Numbered from the stretch's first letter, positions 47,803 through 56,910 are shown. The stretch: DNA of 64,000 nucleotides from an uncultured Pseudomonadota bacterium (GCA_902494875.1 CABUUO010000002.1:124001-188000); one strand, 5' to 3'. The notes: generated by a model from the letters alone, not told the origin. Program-made: numbers and translations.

Positions 47803-49224
47803 TTATTTTATTCCGGGCAGGGCAGGGATTTCTCTGCCATTTGCCGAAGCTTTAATGTTTATTCCCAGTTTTTGCATATTTTCCAGCAGGTCAGGATAGC
47901 CTCGAAGAGCAAAACTTGGTTCATTGACGATACTTTCACCTTCAGCTGTTGCTGCGGCCAAAATTACCGACATGGTACCGCGCAAATCGGTTCCTTTGGC
48001 CTCTCCGCTGTGCAGAGACGAGGGGTGAATGTTGATATAGAGGTTTTTAGCGCTGGCCTGCTGTCCGCTGACAACATCAAACTGATGATAATCAAACTGA
48101 AGACCAAACTTAGCCAGTTCAGCCAAATGTGCATATCGGCCGGGCCAAATCATATCGGAAATTACGGAAGAGGTCTGAGCCTGAGCCAAAACCGGCGTCC
48201 AAATCTGCTGTAAATCGGTTTCAAACCCCGGAAACGGTGACATCTGCATAATAAAACCGTCAAATTTTTTCCTGTTCCTGAAATCCAAATTCAATTTAGT
48301 CAAATCAGGAGAAAAATAAATGCCCTTATCAAACATTCTGGTCAGTTGGCCAATCCAAGGACTGCAATGTTCAAAATTTATGCCGTCCAACTGAACTTCA
48401 CCCTGAGTTGACAAGGTCAGCAAAGCATAGGTTGCAGCTTCAAGACGGTCAGGAATAACCGAAAATTCTATTCCATGCAAAAGACCGGTATTTTTGCCGT
48501 CATAAATCAGGCCGGTACGTTCATTTCCCATCAGTCCCAGTCCCATATTCTGCAGCATATTAATGAGGTTTGAAACTTCTGGTTCCAAAGAGGCATTATA
48601 CATCATCTTCAGCTGATTAGATCCGGCAACGGACAAAAGCCAGTGAAAGGTTGCTCCGTGAGACGGTTTAGCCGTGGTGTAAACCGGACACAAATCATCA
48701 GGCTCGACAGACGGCAATGTAAAAGACAAATAGGAATATTTGTCGTTATCTTTACTTTCAACAGCAACATGAGCACCAAAAACGTTTTTTATCAGTTCTT
48801 CGTGAAAATCGGTCGGCCGCTTACCGCCGAAAGAACAACCGCCAGGCAAACAGACTTGCAGATTGTTATATTCACCGGTGCGCTTGAAACGCGCCAGAAG
48901 AGAACCCCAAAGATAGTAGCTGGCTCTGAAATTGGCTGCCTGATGCGAAATGACGTTTTTGTTGATCTTGGCAGCATGGAGACGAAGACGGCGTTCACGC
49001 GGATTAAAACTCACATCAACGCCGATGTCTTGCATAATCTGTCCCATTTCCAAAACATCGGTAATATAAGGAACATTGTTTAAGACAACCGGTTCATCAG
49101 TCAATAACGATGCAGCCATTAAACCCAAAATCGAATTTTTGGCGCCGCTAATTTTTATATGTCCCTGTGCAGGCTGACCGCCGTTTACAGCTAATTTTTC
49201 GGGAATAAAAAAGTTTTCAGTCAA
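47803..49224 (-). CDS. murA: UDP-N-acetylglucosamine 1-carboxyvinyltransferase (MurA) family
   Basis: First committed peptidoglycan step, addition of enolpyruvate to UDP-GlcNAc. 473 residues, ~50 longer than typical MurA. KISGAKNSILGLMAASLL contains the Lys; the catalytic-loop Cys is in LPGGCSFGGKRPTDFHEEL; FETDLQQIWTPVLAQAQ matches the later catalytic-Asp region and DLRGTMSVILAA the C-terminal Arg region, which is slightly altered. Being a divergent, long MurA, it may be a paralogue; no second copy is in the window. It precedes the PHP gene. Confidence 0.88.
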   Translation of the reverse strand: MTENFFIPEKLAVNGGQPAQGHIKISGAKNSILGLMAASLLTDEPVVLNNVPYITDVLEMGQIMQDIGVDVSFNPRERRLRLHAAKINKNVISHQAANFRASYYLWGSLLARFKRTGEYNNLQVCLPGGCSFGGKRPTDFHEELIKNVFGAHVAVESKDNDKYSYLSFTLPSVEPDDLCPVYTTAKPSHGATFHWLLSVAGSNQLKMMYNASLEPEVSNLINMLQNMGLGLMGNERTGLIYDGKNTGLLHGIEFSVIPDRLEAATYALLTLSTQGEVQLDGINFEHCSPWIGQLTRMFDKGIYFSPDLTKLNLDFRNRKKFDGFIMQMSPFPGFETDLQQIWTPVLAQAQTSSVISDMIWPGRYAHLAELAKFGLQFDYHQFDVVSGQQASAKNLYINIHPSSLHSGEAKGTDLRGTMSVILAAATAEGESIVNEPSFALRGYPDLLENMQKLGINIKASANGREIPALPGIK

Positions 49225-49284
49225 TCATATTGCTCCATTGTTTCAGATATAAAATATAATAAACGAGATTTAAATTTTAGTAAA

Positions 49285-49917
49285 TCATTTTACAGTCACG
49301 CCGATCATATCATATACATCGTTATGACACAGAACATCAAAATGATTTTTAATTTTATTGTATGAGGCAATCACAAAGAGCAGTTTATCATATGCAACAT
49401 TATAACGCACGGCAATGCTCCGATAGCGTTGCTCGACGGTACAGTTGTCTCCCAGATTATTTACTGCGTCAGCCAACTGCAGCAAGCGATCGTAGTCATC
49501 ATATTCAACAGTCGTCAGGTAGTTTCTGCAAAATACCATGTCCTTGCGCGGATGCGGCATAAGCCCAATATCAAATTCCTTATCAACGAAATTATGCGTA
49601 ATGGAAATTTTTGCTAGCTGCGGCCATCCTTTCTGACATAAAAGATGATATCCGACAACGCCATGATAATCGCCGGTAGCATATTCGTCGACAATACGCC
49701 CGCAATCGTGCAGCAATCCCATAACATAGGCCAAATCAGCGTTTAAATACGGTGTCTTGGAAGCAATCGTTTCCGCTATGATTGCGACACCGTGGCAATG
49801 ACGGCGAAAAGTATCTTCCATATTACCTCGAAAAGGATAAGGCGTTTTATTGCGCTCGGCAATAACCCATTCAAAAAAATCAACGGCTTCGGAACGGCTC
49901 GGAAACGGCATATTCAT
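49285..49917 (-). CDS. HD-domain phosphohydrolase-like protein
   Basis: About 210 residues. The HD motif is seen as RHCHGVAIIAETI, then the HD pair in VMGLLHDCGRIVDEYA, with a later His-rich ISITHNFVDKEF and DRLLQLADAVNNLGD. The fold is clear but the substrate (nucleotide, ppGpp, tRNA) is unknown. The start at 49917 is favoured because AAAGG precedes it at good spacing. A perfect copy of the 14-mer (49742-49755) encodes KTPYLNAD. It follows mnmG by 4 bases. Confidence 0.8.
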   Translation of the reverse strand: MNMPFPSRSEAVDFFEWVIAERNKTPYPFRGNMEDTFRRHCHGVAIIAETIASKTPYLNADLAYVMGLLHDCGRIVDEYATGDYHGVVGYHLLCQKGWPQLAKISITHNFVDKEFDIGLMPHPRKDMVFCRNYLTTVEYDDYDRLLQLADAVNNLGDNCTVEQRYRSIAVRYNVAYDKLLFVIASYNKIKNHFDVLCHNDVYDMIGVTVK

Positions 49918-49921
49918 CGGA

Positions 49922-51769
49922 CTACCTTTTAACATACCCGAGAACGGCGGTGATTGCCGCCGGCGTAACACCCGGTATACGAGATGCTTCGCCGATGGTG
50001 GAAGGCCGTACCTTGGAAAGTTTGGCGATCATTTCGCGAGAGAGTCCGCCGATTTTAGAATAATCTATATCATCTTTAATTTTAAGGTTTTCATCTTTTT
50101 TGAAAATTTCTATATCGGCCAGCTGTCGTTTAATGTAACCGGCATAGCGCGCTTCAATTTCAATAGCGTCATAAACAACTTCGGGCATATCTTTCAGTTC
50201 CGGCCATATGCGGATAATTGTTTCACGTGAAACGTCGTCATAAGACATAAGATTGAAAACCGTACGTTTGGTACCGTCACTTTTTACTTTTATGCCGTAA
50301 GTTTCAAGATTTTTCGGGGTGGTCAAAAGTTCCTCACAAAGCCGGCGATAATATTCTATTTGGGCTTTTTTAGCTTTAAATACACTGTATCTGTATTCAC
50401 CGACGCAGCCGATCTCATATCCTTTTTCGGTCAGGCGCCAATCGGCATTGTCCGCCCGTAAAAACAGACGATATTCGGAACGAGAGGTAAACATACGATA
50501 TGGTTCGTCAACACCTTTGGTTATCAGGTCATCAATCATAACGCCTATATAAGCTTCACTGCGGTCAACCGTAAAACAACGTTTTTGACCGTTTGCCGCC
50601 AAAGCTGCGTTAATACCGGCAATCAATCCCTGGGCCGCCGCTTCTTCATAGCCCGTAGTTCCGTTAATCTGTCCGGCCAGAAACAGTCCCGGAACTTTTT
50701 TGACGGCAAGACGGTTGTCCAGCTCCTGAGGATCTACATAGTCATATTCAATGGCATAGGCATATTTCAAAATTTCGACATCTTCCAAACCTTCCATGGT
50801 ATGAATGAAAGCTTCCTGAACATCTGCCGGCAGAGAAGTTGAAATTCCGTTCGGATAAACGACATCGGTATCCAGCCCTTCAGGCTCCAAAAAAATCTGA
50901 TGACTGGTACGATCGGCAAATTTAACCAGTTTATCTTCAATACTCGGACAATAGCGCGGACCGATACCGGTAATCAACCCGGAAAAGAGAGCGCACTTAT
51001 CGAAATTGTCACGAATAATCTTATGGGTTTGTTCATTGGTGTGCGTGATAAAACACCGAATCTGAGGATTACTGATTTTTTCGGTAAGATAAGAAAACGG
51101 CTGTGGCGGATTGTCTCCGTCTTGTACAGCCAATTTTTCCCAATGAATGGTTTTACCGTTCAAACGGGCAGGGGTTCCGGTCTTCAGCCGTCCTACTTTC
51201 AAGCCCAAAGACTTTAAATACGGTGTTATTCCCGTACAACTGACATCATCAATACGACCGCCGACCGTGGCCTGATGACCGACAAACATTATGCCGTTCA
51301 GGAAAGTTCCCGAAGTTAATATTACAGATTTTGCAAGCAATTGAACGCCATCAGCCAAGACAACACCTTCAACTTTGTTGTCATTGACAACCAATCCTTC
51401 CACAGCTGCCTCAATAATGTCAAGATTGTCCTGAGCGCGCAAAGCCTCAAGCATATAGCGCTTATAAAGTCTGCGGTCAGCCTGGGCTCTCGGACCGCGC
51501 ACAGCCGGACCTTTCGACGCGTTAAGCATACGAAACTGTATGCCGGCCTTGTCAATTACCCGTCCCATCAGGCCGTCCAAAGCGTCTATTTCACGGACAA
51601 GATGACCTTTGCCCAAGCCGCCGATGGCCGGATTGCAGGACATTGCGCCGATGGTGTCAATATGATGTGTGACCAGTGCCGTTTTGGCGCCCATACGGGC
51701 CGCCGCCGCACAGGCCTCGCATCCGGCGTGACCACCGCCAACAACAATTACGTCATAGTTTGTATTCAT
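49922..51769 (-). CDS. mnmG: tRNA uridine 5-carboxymethylaminomethyl enzyme MnmG
   Basis: 615 residues, also known as GidA. FAD site [20 protein letters not shown] at the N-terminus; [31 protein letters not shown] and the [13 protein letters not shown] element [18 protein letters not shown] are present. The C-terminus [19 protein letters not shown] fits. It partners with MnmE (52.7-54 kb). parS site 2 (50219-50234) encodes DVSRETIIR, and a perfect 14-mer (51213-51226) encodes GITPYLKS. Confidence 0.95.
   Translation of the reverse strand: MNTNYDVIVVGGGHAGCEACAAAARMGAKTALVTHHIDTIGAMSCNPAIGGLGKGHLVREIDALDGLMGRVIDKAGIQFRMLNASKGPAVRGPRAQADRRLYKRYMLEALRAQDNLDIIEAAVEGLVVNDNKVEGVVLADGVQLLAKSVILTSGTFLNGIMFVGHQATVGGRIDDVSCTGITPYLKSLGLKVGRLKTGTPARLNGKTIHWEKLAVQDGDNPPQPFSYLTEKISNPQIRCFITHTNEQTHKIIRDNFDKCALFSGLITGIGPRYCPSIEDKLVKFADRTSHQIFLEPEGLDTDVVYPNGISTSLPADVQEAFIHTMEGLEDVEILKYAYAIEYDYVDPQELDNRLAVKKVPGLFLAGQINGTTGYEEAAAQGLIAGINAALAANGQKRCFTVDRSEAYIGVMIDDLITKGVDEPYRMFTSRSEYRLFLRADNADWRLTEKGYEIGCVGEYRYSVFKAKKAQIEYYRRLCEELLTTPKNLETYGIKVKSDGTKRTVFNLMSYDDVSRETIIRIWPELKDMPEVVYDAIEIEARYAGYIKRQLADIEIFKKDENLKIKDDIDYSKIGGLSREMIAKLSKVRPSTIGEASRIPGVTPAAITAVLGYVKR
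50219..50234. promoter_or_regulatory. parS site 2, one mismatch
   Basis: TGTTTCACGTGAAACG inside mnmG, differing from the consensus only at the last base. Confidence 0.82.
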
Positions 51770-52026
51770 TATATCAGAGCCTTAAATTGTGCAAATTTTT
51801 CTCTGGTATAACTTAACAAATAAAAGTTAGCAAGGATTTAATGGCGGAAGATAAATAAAACGCCGTAAAAACAGGCGATTCAACGATGTTTTGTCAGGTA
51901 TCGACACAAAAAAAAGCATTTTTTATAACAAGGACGATAAATTTACGGCAATATCAGGTATAAATATGACTTTTGAGCAAGGTTCAAAGGACTCGGAACC
52001 ATTCTGCGCCAGACATAATATCCCAA
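51770..52026. other. Intergenic stretch upstream of mnmG
   Basis: Apart from the promoter-like sequence I see no gene, no RNA hallmark and no repeat. A plus-strand reading frame here (51891-52544) mostly lies antisense to the 52089 gene and is not credible. Confidence 0.5.
51805..51833 (-). promoter_or_regulatory. Possible promoter of mnmG
   Basis: On the minus strand TTGCTA (51828-51833), a 17-base spacer and TATACC (51805-51810), about 40 bases upstream of the mnmG start. Confidence 0.4.
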
Positions 52027-52065
52027 TAAAAAAACACTGTCAAATCAGACAATTTGACAGTGTTT
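52027..52065 (-). terminator. Terminator of the 52089 gene
   Basis: AAACACTGTCAAAT and ATTTGACAGTGTTT form a 14-base perfect stem around six bases; the minus-strand product ends in a T run. Confidence 0.85.
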
Positions 52066-52088
52066 CCAGATTAGATCAATTAATTTTA

Positions 52089-52538
52089 TTAAAACCAGAT
52101 CCCGTTGCGAGAACAGTAATCCAGCAGCGCAACAACAGCGCTTTCGGAAAAATATTCCGGGCAGCGGTACGCCAAAGACAAAAGCAACAAAGCTTCAAGG
52201 TAGTTGTCGTAAACTTTTCCTATTCGGAAAAGCTCGATGAAATCTTCAACGGCAGCAATATAACTGCTGCGCATAGTTTCCAACTTTTCCAACTTTGCGT
52301 CAGAGTTTTCAATCAAGAGCAAAACAGGAAAGCTCTGACTGTGGTTCTCAAAAAGGCTTACAAACTCTTTTACGTCTTCAGCCAACTGTTTCAATTTTTT
52401 CCGGTCGTAAAACAGCACCTCAAGATGATCATTGTCAAAATAGTTTTGATCCATGATGATCTCAAACAATTCTTCTTCCGGAAGCGGTTGGAGATTTTTG
52501 GAGATCAGAAAACTGATTCCCGTACTAAGCTTTCTCAT
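52089..52538 (-). CDS. Hypothetical 149-residue protein between mnmE and mnmG
   Basis: Not recognised. It is mostly helical and acidic: MRKLSTGISFLISKNLQPLP at the N-terminus, then EELFEIIMDQNYFDND, repeated Leu/Glu-rich segments, and a hydrophobic C-terminal helix (DNYLEALLLLSLAYRCPEYF). No signal peptide. It has its own downstream terminator and is separated from mnmE by a second one, so it appears to be transcribed alone. Function unknown. Confidence 0.65.
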   Translation of the reverse strand: MRKLSTGISFLISKNLQPLPEEELFEIIMDQNYFDNDHLEVLFYDRKKLKQLAEDVKEFVSLFENHSQSFPVLLLIENSDAKLEKLETMRSSYIAAVEDFIELFRIGKVYDNYLEALLLLSLAYRCPEYFSESAVVALLDYCSRNGIWF

Positions 52539-52633
52539 TTTTAATAATTTTTAGTGATAGTATATAAGTAATTAACAGCTGATATGAGCTATAACACAAG
52601 GATCTGCCAAGGTCAATAGACAAATTGACAAAT

Positions 52634-52670
52634 AAAAAAGACGACACTTCTTAATCAAAGCGCCGTCTTT
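52634..52670 (-). terminator. Terminator of mnmE
   Basis: AAAGACG and CGTCTTT form a stem with a longer internal loop; the minus-strand transcript ends in a T run. Confidence 0.65.
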
Positions 52671-52685
52671 AGTGTGTAATTACGA

Positions 52686-54029
52686 TTACTTTCCGATGCA
52701 AAAATCTCCGAAAATCTTATCCAAAACCTCATCCACTTCTATGCGGCCGGTTATTTTTCCCAAAGCGCGAGCCGCCAACCTTATGTCTTCGGCGGTTAAT
52801 TCAATTTCTTTGTCAAACCCGAAAGCCTGCAAATTGTCGACAACGTCCTTTAAAGCTTCTCTATAGCGGCGGCGGGTAATCAGCAAACTTGAATTAGAGG
52901 TAAAACGCTCTTTGATATTATCTCCGATTTTTTGCAAAAGCTCGTCAACACCATCTTTGTATTTGGCAGAAATGACCAGACAACCGGATTTTTTTAAATT
53001 AGAACATTGTTCGGGAGACAACTTGTCACTTTTGTTGGCAACAAACAAGGCCCTGTTTTTAAATGAATTTCTAATTTTATCAAAGACCTGAACATTGTCT
53101 AGCGATGCGTCAAACAAACAAATGACTAAATCTGCATCGTGAATTTTGGAATAGGCAATGTCGATACCCTTTTTTTCGATTTCTTCTTCAGTCTCCCGCA
53201 AACCGGCCGTATCGGTAAACATTACCGGATAACCATTTAAATCCAAATGGATATCAATGGCATCACGGGTAGTGCCGGCTATATCAGACACGATTACCGC
53301 ATCTCTTTTAACAATGGCATTAAGCAAACTTGATTTTCCGGCGTTGGGCGACCCTATAATAACAACTCGAAAACCTTCACGCAGACGTTCACCTATTGAA
53401 TCACCGTTCAGATGTTGATTTATCTCATCTTCAAGTTTAAATACGGTGTTTTTCATATCACTCATTACAGACGAGGGAATATCTTCATCAGGAAAATCAA
53501 TGAAGGCTTCCAAATGAGCCAAAATCTTAACCAGCCTCGTCCGCCAGTCTTCGTAAAGATTTTTCAAACCGCCTTCCATTTGACGCATGGCATATTTTTG
53601 CTGCTCGGTTGTTTCCGAATCAATCAGGTCTGCCAAACCCTCGGCTTCAGTCAAATCCATCTTGCCGTTATAAAAAGCCCGTCTTGAATATTCTCCAGGC
53701 TCGGCCAGACGAAAATCAGGCAGCCGACTCAAGTTCTCCATCAGTGAATTTATGACGGCTTTGGAACCATGGGTTTGAAACTCGACAATGTCCTCTCCGG
53801 TGAAAGAATAAGGTCCCTTAAAATATAAAACCAGGCTTTGATCCAATGTTTCACGTGAATCAATATCGCTGATTTTAGAAAAATAGGCATAACGCGGTTT
53901 TATTCCGGAAACGTCAATATCCGTCATTCGCGTAACGGCTTGCAAAGCCGATGGTCCGGAAATGCGGATAACGGCGACGCCCGATTTTCCATAAACAGTG
54001 GATAAAGCATAAATGGTTTCAGCTGTCAT
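52686..54029 (-). CDS. mnmE: tRNA modification GTPase MnmE
   Basis: 447 residues, also called TrmE. The N-terminal domain starts TAETIYALSTVYGKSGVAV and has RISGPSALQAV; G domain: GSPNAGKSSLLNAIV, VSDIAGTTRDAI, DTAGLRE, ANKSD. The C-terminal FCIGK provides the catalytic Cys. It forms the MnmEG complex with MnmG. parS site 3 (53847-53862) encodes IDSRETLD, and a perfect 14-mer (53436-53449) encodes KNTVFKLED. Confidence 0.95.
   Translation of the reverse strand: MTAETIYALSTVYGKSGVAVIRISGPSALQAVTRMTDIDVSGIKPRYAYFSKISDIDSRETLDQSLVLYFKGPYSFTGEDIVEFQTHGSKAVINSLMENLSRLPDFRLAEPGEYSRRAFYNGKMDLTEAEGLADLIDSETTEQQKYAMRQMEGGLKNLYEDWRTRLVKILAHLEAFIDFPDEDIPSSVMSDMKNTVFKLEDEINQHLNGDSIGERLREGFRVVIIGSPNAGKSSLLNAIVKRDAVIVSDIAGTTRDAIDIHLDLNGYPVMFTDTAGLRETEEEIEKKGIDIAYSKIHDADLVICLFDASLDNVQVFDKIRNSFKNRALFVANKSDKLSPEQCSNLKKSGCLVISAKYKDGVDELLQKIGDNIKERFTSNSSLLITRRRYREALKDVVDNLQAFGFDKEIELTAEDIRLAARALGKITGRIEVDEVLDKIFGDFCIGK
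53847..53862. promoter_or_regulatory. parS site 3, one mismatch
   Basis: TGTTTCACGTGAATCA inside mnmE, with one substitution in the right arm. Confidence 0.75.
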
Positions 54030-54341
54030 AAAATTTCTCCTTTCGCATTTTTTTTATAATAAGATTGTCAAATGAAAGCAACATTTAAAAGCGACTCTAC
54101 ATAAACAGCGATTTTTTGACTCAGGAGAGGGTAAGGCCTTTTTTACGACGCATTTATTATCTACCGGGCTAATTTCTTTTGTACGGGCAAATTTTGGATT
54201 TATTATTCTGCAACTTATAAGTTAAAAACAAAAAAAAATTATTTCTATTGTTGAAAAAAACAAGTTATTGATTTTTGTCAAATTTGTGATAAACTAAAAA
54301 CAACATAAAATTAAACAGATTATTATTTAAATTTAGTAATT
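54030..54341. other. AT-rich intergenic region upstream of mnmE and the 54342 gene
   Basis: Markedly AT-rich and divergent promoter space. I see a weak promoter for the rightward gene and no RNA or repeat. Confidence 0.5.
54268..54295 (+). promoter_or_regulatory. Weak promoter candidate for the 54342 membrane protein
   Basis: TTGATT at 54268-54273, a 16-base spacer and TAAACT at 54290-54295. The match is moderate. Confidence 0.3.
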
Positions 54342-55085
54342 ATGAAAAGATTAAAATTAAATTTTAAACTAATTGCAATTGTTGCAATTGGTTTGGCGGC
54401 ATGTATTACAGGTATTTTGTTTTTTCATTTGGGATATACCATCAGCGCTTCAATCATTTGCTTTGCTTTTTATTATACGCTTGAAGATGGTGAACGCGAC
54501 AGTGAAATATGCATCGGCGAAAACCAATTAAATTTATTTCCGTTGTTAATTTTTCTTCTTTTATGGCCGATTATTGAAGTCAGCGGTATGATCTTTCTGC
54601 CTTCACTCATTATATGCCTGACGGCATATATGTTAAGGCGTCCTTTATGTGACTACATTTGGCCGGACGAATATAATAACAACAGCTTTTTGGAAAACGT
54701 AAAATACAATATAGACGTATATGTTCTTCCCGTTTTACGTATCGTTATAGTCAGCGGCATACTTTCCGGTTGTTCTTTCTTTTTAACCCAAATCGACGAA
54801 GGTATAAAAGAAAAAACAGAAGCTAAAAAAATAGAACAGAGTGAAAAAATACGCCGGGCCACAGAACAGAAAACTACGGCGACCGTAAAAGAAATAAAAA
54901 GCGAAACGGTTAACGGCAATACGGTTTATTATGTCGTCGTAAGCAATAATATTTCACAAAAAACAGACACCCTCAGCCTTGATACGTCTTCCGGAGCGAT
55001 CTGGTTGAAAGAGGGATCCTTCGTATCTTATAATTATTCTCCGGAAAATATCGTGGAAAATTTCAGGATAATTGAACATCCCTGA
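54342..55085 (+). CDS. Hypothetical AT-rich membrane protein
   Basis: 247 residues, not recognised. Five or so hydrophobic segments occupy residues 8-155 (LIAIVAIGLAACITGILFF, SASIICFAFYYT, LFPLLIFLLLWPIIEVSGM, then two more). A charged helix (KIEQSEKIRRATEQK) and a soluble beta-rich end (VYYVVVSNNISQKTD, SGAIWLKEGSFVSYNY) follow. It is the only rightward gene in an otherwise leftward block, and its base composition is more AT-rich than its neighbours. This suggests a later insertion between mnmE and rho. Confidence 0.65.
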   Translation: MKRLKLNFKLIAIVAIGLAACITGILFFHLGYTISASIICFAFYYTLEDGERDSEICIGENQLNLFPLLIFLLLWPIIEVSGMIFLPSLIICLTAYMLRRPLCDYIWPDEYNNNSFLENVKYNIDVYVLPVLRIVIVSGILSGCSFFLTQIDEGIKEKTEAKKIEQSEKIRRATEQKTTATVKEIKSETVNGNTVYYVVVSNNISQKTDTLSLDTSSGAIWLKEGSFVSYNYSPENIVENFRIIEHP

Positions 55086-55087
55086 AA

Positions 55088-55139
55088 AATTCTTAAAAAG
55101 AAAAGCTCCTTTGGTAAGGAGCTTTTCTTTTTAAGAATT
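55088..55139. terminator. Long bidirectional terminator between the 54342 gene and rho
   Basis: A perfect 24-base inverted repeat (AATTCTTAAAAAGAAAAGCT at the left end) with a 4-base loop. Its right arm includes rho's stop codon and last codons, so the two convergent genes share it. Confidence 0.85.
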
Positions 55140-56384
55140 CATAGTATTGAAGAAATCCTGATTGTCTTTGCTTTGTTTCAGCTTATCAAGCAGAAATTCC
55201 ATACCGTCGGTCATGCCCATCTGCATCAGAACGCGGCGCAAAACCCACATCTTGGACAAAGTTGCCTTATCAACCAACAGTTCTTCTTTGCGGGTACCGG
55301 AACGTGTGATATCAATGGTCGGGAACAGACGTTTGTCCGTCAATTTACGATCCAAAATGATTTCGGAATTACCGGTACCTTTGAATTCTTCAAAAATAAC
55401 CTCGTCCATACGGGAACCGGTATCAATCAAGGCCGTAGCAATAATGGTCAGGGAACCGCCTTCTTCAACGTTGCGGGCAGCACCCAGCAGTCTTTTGGGA
55501 CGCTGCAGGGCATTAGCGTCAACACCGCCGGTCAAAACCTTGCCCGAAGAAGGGATAACGGTATTGTAAGCACGACCGAGACGCGTGATGGAATCCAGCA
55601 GGATAATGACGTCTTTTTTTGTTTCGACCAAACGTTTGGCTTTTTCAATAACCATTTCAGCAACCTGAACATGGCGGGCAGCCGGTTCGTCAAAAGTGGA
55701 TGAAATAACTTCACCTTTGACGGAACGCGTCATGTCGGTCACTTCTTCCGGACGTTCGTCAATTAAAAGTACCATAAGATAAGCTTCAGGATGATTGGTT
55801 GCTATCGCGTGCGCAATATTTTGCAGCATAACCGTTTTACCGGTACGCGGCGGAGCCACAATTAACCCGCGCTGACCTTTACCTTGCGGGGCGATAAGAT
55901 CAATAACGCGGGTCGTATAATCTTTGTCACCGCAGATAATGTCAAAATCTAATTTTTCAGTAGGGTAAAGAGGCGTGAGGTTATCAAAGTTAATACGGAG
56001 TTTGGAAAGTTCAGGATCTTCAAAGTTTATGCGATTGACTTTCGTCAGGGCAAAATAGCGTTCGTTATCTTTCGGTGCACGTATTTCGCCTTCTACAGTA
56101 TCGCCGGTGCGAAGGCCAAATTTCTTGACCTGCGAAGGCGAAACATAAATGTCATCCGGTCCGGCAAGATAGTTTGACTGGCTGGATCGTAAAAAACCGA
56201 AGCCGTCTTGCAGAACTTCGATTGTACCTTCACCGTAAATAATGTTGTCTTCGCTGGCAACTTTTTTCAAAATGGCAAACATTAAATCTTGTTTGCGCAT
56301 GGAGGAAGCATCTTCAATGCCTAAATCTTCAGCTTCAGTAAGCAGTTCTTTAGGAGATTTCTGTTTTAGATCTTTTAAATTCAT
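55131..56384 (-). CDS. rho: Transcription termination factor Rho
   Basis: 417 residues, full length. The N-terminal helix bundle ([13 protein letters not shown]) and RNA-binding cold-shock-like domain ([17 protein letters not shown]) precede the ATPase: [12 protein letters not shown]alker [12 protein letters not shown], and [11 protein letters not shown]. It is transcribed leftward away from the candidate origin, immediately beyond its start. Confidence 0.97.
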   Translation of the reverse strand: MNLKDLKQKSPKELLTEAEDLGIEDASSMRKQDLMFAILKKVASEDNIIYGEGTIEVLQDGFGFLRSSQSNYLAGPDDIYVSPSQVKKFGLRTGDTVEGEIRAPKDNERYFALTKVNRINFEDPELSKLRINFDNLTPLYPTEKLDFDIICGDKDYTTRVIDLIAPQGKGQRGLIVAPPRTGKTVMLQNIAHAIATNHPEAYLMVLLIDERPEEVTDMTRSVKGEVISSTFDEPAARHVQVAEMVIEKAKRLVETKKDVIILLDSITRLGRAYNTVIPSSGKVLTGGVDANALQRPKRLLGAARNVEEGGSLTIIATALIDTGSRMDEVIFEEFKGTGNSEIILDRKLTDKRLFPTIDITRSGTRKEELLVDKATLSKMWVLRRVLMQMGMTDGMEFLLDKLKQSKDNQDFFNTMNS

Positions 56385-56424
56385 ATTAACCTTGAGATAG
56401 TATATTGGGAATAAGTTTAAGGGA

Positions 56425-56439
56425 TTAAACTTTTGTTAA
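56425..56439. promoter_or_regulatory. CtrA-type site TTAA-N7-TTAA (1)
   Basis: TTAAACTTTTGTTAA between the rho start and the DnaA boxes. Confidence 0.5.
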
Positions 56440-56576
56440 GCGTTATTTGTTAACTGTAATCGGTAAGTTGGAAAATTTATATTATGTTATTTCATTTTTG
56501 TCAATAAAGTTTTGACAAAACCGGGAGATGTTAATTTATCTTTTGGTATGTAAATTTCCGGTTTCTGCTGAAAGTT

Positions 56577-56585
56577 TTATTCACA
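56577..56585 (+). promoter_or_regulatory. DnaA box TTATTCACA
   Basis: Perfect match to TTATNCACA within the candidate oriC. Confidence 0.75.
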
Positions 56586-56630
56586 GCCCCGCAGGGCTAA
56601 CTATATAATTTTTAAAATTTAGTAGTTGAT

Positions 56631-56650
56631 AGTGAATCCCAGTGAATCCT
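56631..56650. repeat. Tandem decamer with GAATC
   Basis: AGTGAATCCC followed directly by AGTGAATCCT. Each unit contains a GANTC methylation site (56634-56638, 56644-56648). Confidence 0.7.
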
Positions 56651-56674
56651 GTGTATTATTTTTTATACCTGATT

Positions 56675-56683
56675 TTATACACA
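56675..56683 (+). promoter_or_regulatory. DnaA box TTATACACA
   Basis: Perfect box, followed two bases later by the second CtrA-type site. Confidence 0.78.
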
Positions 56684-56685
56684 GT

Positions 56686-56700
56686 TTAACGATTTGTTAA
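56686..56700. promoter_or_regulatory. CtrA-type site TTAA-N7-TTAA (2)
   Basis: TTAACGATTTGTTAA directly after the DnaA box at 56675. Confidence 0.6.
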
Positions 56701-56800
56701 TAAGTTTGTGAATCAAAAATCAGGCGGATTCTTTTTTTGATTCTTTTTCAAACGTCTATAGAGGCCAAACCTTTTTTTTGTGCTTTGTTGATAAAAGTAT

Positions 56801-56809
56801 TTATCCACG
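56801..56809 (+). promoter_or_regulatory. DnaA box, one mismatch
   Basis: TTATCCACG, one base from the consensus. Confidence 0.55.
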
Positions 56810-56910
56810 TTTATTTGAGATGTTAATTTAAGTTATTAACTTGTATATAACTTATATATATAAATTTGTTTTATGCCGATAAAATTGTATAAATACGAGC
56901 AGGGCTTCGG

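Larger units (their letters stand above)
44536..53449 (+). repeat. Dispersed 14-mer TTTAAATACGGTGT family
   Basis: Perfect copies at 46584-46597, 49742-49755, 51213-51226 and 53436-53449. Variants with one or two changes occur at 44536-44549 (AGCGT), 46539-46552 (AGTGT) and 50375-50388 (ACTGT). All seven read in the plus orientation inside minus-strand genes. Another single variant is in polA at 17468-17481. The reading frames differ (TPYLK or TVFK peptides), so protein conservation alone does not explain it. Confidence 0.65.

Noticed and set aside
51891..52544. 217-codon rightward frame opposite the 52089 gene
   Set aside because: Most of it is antisense to a gene with its own terminator and no ribosome site precedes it.
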